From positions 1 through 58,929 of the forward strand of contig LRSL01000019.1 in assembly GCA_001563335.1 (NCBI GenBank): a DNA stretch of 58,929 nt. Reading direction: 5' to 3'. Origin of the DNA: Candidatus Thorarchaeota archaeon SMTZ1-45. Its GTDB lineage: Archaea; Asgardarchaeota; Thorarchaeia; Thorarchaeales; Thorarchaeaceae. A model generated the notes under the pieces. The model ran no database searches. It was not told the origin of the DNA and was given only the letters and a program-made list of their open reading frames with translations. This document shows, piece after piece, positions 54,020 to 58,929 of this stretch (position 1 is its first letter; each line of letters starts with the position of its first letter). The translations under genes and the position numbers were made by a program.

Positions 54020-55687
54020 ATGGTTAGGAATCTATATCTAAACTTCTTGTTCAAGAAAGAAATCACAAGAGTTGAACCTGAATCGGATAGCGTTTGTCTA
54101 GCTGCTGCGCTTGCATCTGCAGACTCATCCAAAGGGCATCATGCGAGAATTGTTAGTTTAAGCAGTGTGTCATTCCCATTCTGGATTGTGCAGACATCAC
54201 CGACGAAATCAATAGTACTCAGTGCAACCAGCAGTAGCAGAAAGGAGTTCAATTTCACCGATATGAAAGGAGCTAATGAAGTAAAGAGAATAATTAGCTC
54301 TGAACTGTCCCAAGCAACTGATATATCGAATGTTGCTTTAAAGATACAGCCACTCCTTGAGAATGTTGAAAGCCACGCAGCAGACATTGCAAATATAGTA
54401 GACCCCTCATTCATCAAAGCAATCGGAAGTTTCATTCACGTTTCTGATCCCTCTGCGGCACCCAATAGAATCGAGATTGCTATAGACTCAGCAGCTGCGT
54501 TAAAGAGAACAGAAGAATTCAGAAAAATTTCCGAATCTACAAAGCTAAGAATAGAATCTGCAGAAACTCTTGAGAAGTTGATTAGGGAGAATTTTGGTGT
54601 ACAAACCTCGATTCTAGATAATATCACAAAACTGGAACATGAGCGAGGGATTGAGCGTGTCCAGACGATGGAGGATAGAACAAAGCAAGAGATTGTGAAA
54701 CTTACGAAGGAAAAAAATGACAAACTCTATGAATTGGGCGAGAAACACAAGATGAATCTCCGAGCCATGACCGCAGACTTTTCAAGATCTATGAACGATC
54801 TTGAACAGTTCTTCACAAATATTATTGATGAAATAAGAAATGCGAGATCCAAAATAAGTGAGAAAGAGGCTGATACTGAAGGTGCAATAGAGGTATACAG
54901 CAACCTAGTAGACTCTCTCAAGAATACGATATCGAAAAGTCAGCAGCCCTTAGATATGATGGAAGTGAAAAAGACTGATTTACAGAAGAGTGTGGCTGAA
55001 GCTCGAACAAAGTATGAAGCAGACAGAATAAAAGCTGAAGCTATGTTGCAAACAGAAATCCAAGAGCGTCAGAAAAGAATCGATGACGTAAGGAATGAAA
55101 TGGAAATTAAAGCTAAGGAGCTCGATAACCTCAAAGCTCAGGTGAAAGCTGCAATAACGAAAGCTGAGCATTCAATTGAGAATAGAGTCTTAGAGTTTCA
55201 ACAGGAGTTCCTTGATTTAATGAACTGGACAATAGATAATGATTCGATCAGAAACCTTGCTCCGTTGACACTTCTCGACATACACACCTACGTGGTAAAA
55301 TATGAAGACCAATCTCACAAAATCCTCACTCCCCGTTTCATTCCTGAAGAGAGCCTCCTAAATGTGGGAACAGGTGATGCCTTGAGCAATGAGTTTGATG
55401 CTGCTATTAATCAGTTGATAGATGATTGGTTGAAGAACGATCGTTCATTCAAAGAATCCTTCAATCACACCTGTATGAAGGGGAATATGCTATTGGATCC
55501 AGAGGCGGAGCAAATACTAGTTGAGGGATTGGAAGAACTTCTAAGAAGAAGGCTTTTACAGCGCGACGACATTGAAAGATTACTAACTCTATGGAGCAAA
55601 TACTCATCAAAATGCCCGAAGTGTGGAGCAGTGGTTGAAGCAGGTGCACAGTTCTGTCAAAAGTGTGGGATGGAATTAACAAGTTAG
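54020..55687 (+). CDS. Coiled-coil protein with C-terminal zinc ribbon
   Basis: About 555 residues. After a short basic N-terminus, residues about 30-165 are an uncharacterised mixed domain. Residues about 180-410 form a long coiled coil (KLRIESAETLEKLIRENFG and KTKYEAD-type heptads). A helical region follows, and the end is a zinc ribbon, CPKCGAVVEAGAQFCQKCG. No membrane segment or signal peptide is seen, so it is cytoplasmic. The zinc ribbon is of the same two-CxxC type as in the SPFH protein. The ATG at 54020 (MVRNLYLNF) is chosen, as the longer frame back to 53921 overlaps the permease gene. Function unknown. Confidence 0.75.
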   Translation: MVRNLYLNFLFKKEITRVEPESDSVCLAAALASADSSKGHHARIVSLSSVSFPFWIVQTSPTKSIVLSATSSSRKEFNFTDMKGANEVKRIISSELSQATDISNVALKIQPLLENVESHAADIANIVDPSFIKAIGSFIHVSDPSAAPNRIEIAIDSAAALKRTEEFRKISESTKLRIESAETLEKLIRENFGVQTSILDNITKLEHERGIERVQTMEDRTKQEIVKLTKEKNDKLYELGEKHKMNLRAMTADFSRSMNDLEQFFTNIIDEIRNARSKISEKEADTEGAIEVYSNLVDSLKNTISKSQQPLDMMEVKKTDLQKSVAEARTKYEADRIKAEAMLQTEIQERQKRIDDVRNEMEIKAKELDNLKAQVKAAITKAEHSIENRVLEFQQEFLDLMNWTIDNDSIRNLAPLTLLDIHTYVVKYEDQSHKILTPRFIPEESLLNVGTGDALSNEFDAAINQLIDDWLKNDRSFKESFNHTCMKGNMLLDPEAEQILVEGLEELLRRRLLQRDDIERLLTLWSKYSSKCPKCGAVVEAGAQFCQKCGMELTS

Positions 55688-56035
55688 GGTTGTTTCACAT
55701 TTTCAGTGAATGAAGAGTCAGCTAATGTAACCATTCCACTCTCGTATATGGTGACTATAATCTCAACCGTTCCAGTAGCGTTAAAGCCTAAGAGTAAAAC
55801 TCATCCAAAGGTCACTCCAAGAAGTCCTTCTCAATACTAGTGGAGTTTTAGCAGAAGTAATATATCCAGTTTATTTTACTCCTTGCCAGTTCGCTAGGCG
55901 GCTAAGGAGAGGAAGGTCCTTTGCACGCGTTGTCCAACACGTAATGCATGACGCATGGGATATTGCTACCATATTGTGCATGGTTTGTCATTCACCTTCC
56001 TCTACTTGACGTCAAGAGAGGAGGAACATTCGCAT
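55688..56035. other. Gap of 348 bases before the long secreted protein
   Basis: The sequence is A/T-rich with no tRNA or repeat. A forward frame (from 55948) crosses the next gene and is a shadow. The likely promoter for the secreted protein is in the 55850-55990 stretch, with AATATATCCAG near 55860; no single TATA box stands out. A palindrome TTGACGTCAA lies at 56006-56015, close to the start. A GAGGAGGAA ribosome-binding site precedes the start at 56036. Confidence 0.5.
56006..56015. promoter_or_regulatory. Palindrome TTGACGTCAA before the secreted protein
   Basis: A perfect 10-base palindrome lies 20 bases before the start codon, just upstream of the ribosome-binding site. If it is transcribed, it could be a small hairpin or a repressor site. 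Confidence 0.35.
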
Positions 56036-58929
56036 ATGAACCGGAGACTATTGAGAGTCCAACTGGTTTCTGCTGTTTTTATCACAATAATGCTTGTTGG
56101 ATTCATTCCACAGGCCGTTTGGGCTGGCGAGATGATGCAACAAGAGGAACCACTATTTCAAGACCCATTGGCGAAATACGAGATAGATCCTGTATACATC
56201 TTTTATGATCCAACAAACAATCTGTTGAGAACGATAGCAGAAAATGTTCACCACGTGCTTGCGTTTCGGCTTGAACATATACAGATGGTACCAATCTGTG
56301 AATGGTCAAGCATGGATTATGAGTTAATGGCAGAACCATGGATTGCTATCTATGCATTAAGTTCTGACCTGACAACCGTTCATTTTCGTGACATGAACAT
56401 TACATGGGGTCAGTTCTACAGTATATTGGCAAAACATGACACAACACAACATATTGTTGGAATGGGAAATACATTATGCTTAGAACAATTCCTTGAGGGA
56501 ACGGACACTAATATTCGCACAAGCAAGGCAGAACAGGTAGATGGTTTACTTCTAGCTTTCTTTGATATGTGGACAATCCACGAAGCCATTTCAACAAGAG
56601 CCCACATAAGTAGTGACTATGAGAATGCGGCAGGAGATCTTCGAACCATTGCATTGAAGATATACGGTGACAACTTTGAAACATTCTTTGAGAGAAGTAT
56701 TGAACCAATCGACGCAGTTGGTGAGATTGATGAGGAGGCTCTAAAGAAGAGAACAGATGCAATGTGGGCTGAGCATGCGCCCACCATTGAACCAGCTTTC
56801 TATAAAATGAGTGAAGAAGGAAATCTTGTCGAGCTACAAGAGGAGGAGCTGCCAGAAGACTTCTCGCCTGCAATCAAGATAAGCACTGCAGCAGAAGTAT
56901 CATCAAGTGACTATATCCTTGGTGAGATTCCTCTACTTTCTGCTCTTAGGGGACCTATTGGTGAGATAATCGATGTTCTTTTGAGTGTCCTGGGTGACTC
57001 CGGTTCAACTGTCATCTCTATACCCACAGACCTTATTGAAACCATCAAGGGTCTATTCGAAGTTCTAGAACCAATAATTGGAATTGTAAAGGACTTTGAT
57101 CTCGAGTCTCCGCTGAAATCAATTGTGCAAGCCATAGCGAACGAGTTTCCATTCATGGCGGAATTCAAGGACTACTTGAATATTATATTGAAAGCTCTCT
57201 TCAACTTCAGAGGAGACATTGCAAGCATATTGGAAATAGTTGGAGAGCTCGTTACAGCGCTTTTACCTGATTCTGTTCCTGAAATGGTAAAGGACTTTAT
57301 CAGTCAAATCCTCGGTACTGAGGATGGTCTCTGGGATATCATCAGCAGCGTTGTTTCCGAGGGCAAAGGTGTATTTGACACTATATTCAGCTTCTTCACA
57401 AAGAATACACTACAAGCGTTTCTGAACAAGACTCTTGCTGCAACACTTGGAATGACCTCTATTCAGGTCTCGACTCTACTTCCACGAATCATAAGTCTCG
57501 TGGAGGCAACAATTGACTTCCTCGCGAGTAAGGACTTTGTAAAGTTTGTTGACACAATTGGTACAGACCTTCTTGGATCAATCCTCTCGGTCACAGGTCT
57601 GAGTGATGCTGTTGACAAAGTAATGTCTATTGTGAAGATGGGAATGTCTGCTTTCAAGATGCTGGATGACTTTGAAACTACAACTTTCCTAGAGTTCGGA
57701 GTTGAGATGTTGCAGGAGATTGTTGGTGAATCCAACATCTCTGATGGTGCTGAAGACCTCGCAAAGCAGATGATGGCAGTCATCAAATCTTTCCAAGAGG
57801 GAGAATTCAGTGATATCAATGGTTTCAAGTCGCAAATATCCAGCATCCTAGATTCAGAAACAAGTGGTGTGACTCAAGCAATCAAGGATGTTATTCGAGA
57901 TACTGTGACCATGCTCACTGGTTTCTTCAATGGTGCTTTCGACAAGAATCAACTACCTGATCTTTTTGAGATTGCTGCAGATTTGATTAATGAAGTCATA
58001 GGAGGGGGTGAAGCAGCTCAGGTAATTGATGCGCTTAATAGCGCTGTAAAACCAATCATGGGACTAATCGCTCTTGTTACTGACAGCGACGCTCTAAAGA
58101 ACATGATCAGCAAGACTGCCAGCAATTTCGTTTCTGAGCTTAGCGATGCTCCAACTATGATAAAGAATGCTCTAGCATATCTGGATGTAGAGAATGTCTT
58201 TAGCGGTATACCAGACTCTAACGATGTCCTGGATACAGCTGGACAGATAGTTGGCGGAATCATCACGATGATCCAGGGCATCAAGGGACAGTCATTCCAG
58301 GGTATCATGCAGTCGGTTCTAATGGCTGCTGGTTCGATTGTTGGTTCACTACCAGCATTTGATGATGTCCCAATCGATGCCTTTCTGAAACTTCTGCAAT
58401 CATTCTTCCCAGATGCTTTTGGCTTAAGTAAGGAGGATATGCCAAGCTCTACCGAGGTTATCACTGAGATACTAGGGTATGCCGAGGGACTCCTTGGAGG
58501 TAGTTTCGATGAAACCATGCTCGAAGACACACTGGAGTTCTTCATGGACATAAAGGACATCTTCACTAATGGTGTGAAATGGCTCCTTGGGAAGGTATTC
58601 GATTGGTTGAGTGGTCTCATTAATCCAGTCCTTGATGACATTGAGAGCACAATTGAAGGATTATTCGCAGGTCTTGACGACCTATTAGGCTTTTCAGGCA
58701 AGTTCCCAATCGGTCTTGGTGACTGGTCTCTCTTTGATCTAGAGTACGCTTTGGGAATCCGAGCCAATTTCGCAATTGACCTAAACCCGATATTCGACAT
58801 GATTGTGAGCATGATATTTGATGCTCGTGAGGTCTTCTCCACGGATAATATTGGAGACTTCTTCAAGACTATACTTAGCTTCTTCGAGATATCACCACAG
58901 TTCTACGCAGAGCTTGGCATTGGCGGTTT
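56036..58929 (+). CDS. Very long secreted helical protein (C-terminus beyond window)
   Basis: The frame is open for 964 complete codons to the right edge. It starts with a signal peptide (MNRRLLRVQLVSAVFITIMLVGFIPQAVWA) after the strong site GAGGAGG. Residues up to about 260 are mixed and acidic. From about residue 295 onward it is a long series of amphipathic helices of roughly 20-40 residues separated by short loops with Gly, Pro, Ser and Asp (e.g. IIDVLLSVLGDSG, IIGIVKDFD, ILSVTGLSDAV). No catalytic motif, Ig domain or known repeat was recognised. It may be a surface or secreted scaffold or lipid-binding protein. Reading all of the available codons gave no stop. Confidence 0.8.
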   Translation, partial: MNRRLLRVQLVSAVFITIMLVGFIPQAVWAGEMMQQEEPLFQDPLAKYEIDPVYIFYDPTNNLLRTIAENVHHVLAFRLEHIQMVPICEWSSMDYELMAEPWIAIYALSSDLTTVHFRDMNITWGQFYSILAKHDTTQHIVGMGNTLCLEQFLEGTDTNIRTSKAEQVDGLLLAFFDMWTIHEAISTRAHISSDYENAAGDLRTIALKIYGDNFETFFERSIEPIDAVGEIDEEALKKRTDAMWAEHAPTIEPAFYKMSEEGNLVELQEEELPEDFSPAIKISTAAEVSSSDYILGEIPLLSALRGPIGEIIDVLLSVLGDSGSTVISIPTDLIETIKGLFEVLEPIIGIVKDFDLESPLKSIVQAIANEFPFMAEFKDYLNIILKALFNFRGDIASILEIVGELVTALLPDSVPEMVKDFISQILGTEDGLWDIISSVVSEGKGVFDTIFSFFTKNTLQAFLNKTLAATLGMTSIQVSTLLPRIISLVEATIDFLASKDFVKFVDTIGTDLLGSILSVTGLSDAVDKVMSIVKMGMSAFKMLDDFETTTFLEFGVEMLQEIVGESNISDGAEDLAKQMMAVIKSFQEGEFSDINGFKSQISSILDSETSGVTQAIKDVIRDTVTMLTGFFNGAFDKNQLPDLFEIAADLINEVIGGGEAAQVIDALNSAVKPIMGLIALVTDSDALKNMISKTASNFVSELSDAPTMIKNALAYLDVENVFSGIPDSNDVLDTAGQIVGGIITMIQGIKGQSFQGIMQSVLMAAGSIVGSLPAFDDVPIDAFLKLLQSFFPDAFGLSKEDMPSSTEVITEILGYAEGLLGGSFDETMLEDTLEFFMDIKDIFTNGVKWLLGKVFDWLSGLINPVLDDIESTIEGLFAGLDDLLGFSGKFPIGLGDWSLFDLEYALGIRANFAIDLNPIFDMIVSMIFDAREVFSTDNIGDFFKTILSFFEISPQFYAELGIGG

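Noticed and set aside
55684..55800. Reverse-strand open frame of 38 codons ending in NVKQP, protein-like (TVEIIVTIYESG)
   Set aside because: It has no start codon apart from an internal ATG and a stop lies just upstream; such a length is expected by chance, so a gene remnant cannot be claimed.
55948..56208. Forward frame at the start of the long secreted protein
   Set aside because: It overlaps the signal peptide frame at 56036, which has a better ribosome-binding site and an open frame of 964 codons.
1..58929. tRNA, CRISPR, insertion sequences and phage genes
   Set aside because: No cloverleaf, regular direct-repeat array, transposase motif or structural phage gene was seen on reading the gaps and frames.

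Overview
The window is archaeal and most likely from an Asgard archaeon. A thermosome subunit, an archaeal-type S-adenosylmethionine synthetase, an archaeal/eukaryal TrpRS, an Rpo6 (RPB6-like) RNA polymerase subunit, an AK6/Fap7-like kinase, a MEMO-family protein and an HTH-ThiN regulator all point to Archaea. A gelsolin-like domain protein followed at once by a roadblock and a probable longin-like protein is the Asgard-specific part. A/T-rich coding sequence and glycyl-radical enzymes would fit a Thorarchaeia-like lineage, but that finer placement is a guess. I saw no tRNA, rRNA, CRISPR array, insertion sequence or phage gene. Spacing is tight, TTG/GTG starts are common, and archaeal TATA-like boxes lie 25-35 bases before many starts.

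Layout. 1-1.0 kb: N-terminal part of trpS (reverse strand, running off the left edge). 1.1-8.1 kb: a forward ion-homeostasis run (NhaA, amphi-Trp protein, PhoU-like protein, NhaP-type antiporter, P2A-type Ca2+ ATPase). 8.2-10.8 kb: reverse-strand tandem HdeD-like membrane proteins, a helical protein, and an HTH-CBS regulator divergent from the SAM synthetase (10.9-12.1 kb). 12.2-23.5 kb: mixed-strand singletons (M3 oligopeptidase, helical protein, flippase-like protein, zinc ribbon, membrane proteins, vWA surface protein, PIG-V-like mannosyltransferase, metallo-beta-lactamase, SPFH/zinc-ribbon protein), several ending in perfect stem-loop terminators. 23.6-25.6 kb: an orphan Eco57I/TaqI-type DNA methyltransferase. 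25.6-34.6 kb: mainly housekeeping genes, including an operon of thermosome plus an Rpo6 subunit fused to a helix-hairpin-helix domain, MgtC, HisRS and MEMO. 34.6-41.3 kb, reverse: MFS transporter, ACT regulator, GNAT, and a glycyl-radical enzyme operon (split-barrel protein, activase, lyase). 41.5-49.5 kb: Ig-repeat surface protein, GNAT, then the thiamine regulator ThiR divergent from a thiamine ABC transporter with a clear operator between them. 49.4-55.7 kb: membrane protein with a proline-rich IPPPP tail, gelsolin/proline-rich protein, roadblock, longin-like protein, ArsB/NhaD-type permease and a coiled-coil zinc-ribbon protein. 56.0 kb to the right edge: a very long secreted helical protein, incomplete.

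The regions most worth follow-up are the gelsolin/roadblock/longin cluster with its proline-rich neighbour, the HhH-Rpo6 fusion, and the three-gene glycyl-radical operon of unknown substrate. The clearest regulatory sites are the repeats between thiR and the thiamine transporter and between the HTH-CBS gene and the SAM synthetase. All assignments come from reading motifs; no database search was run.
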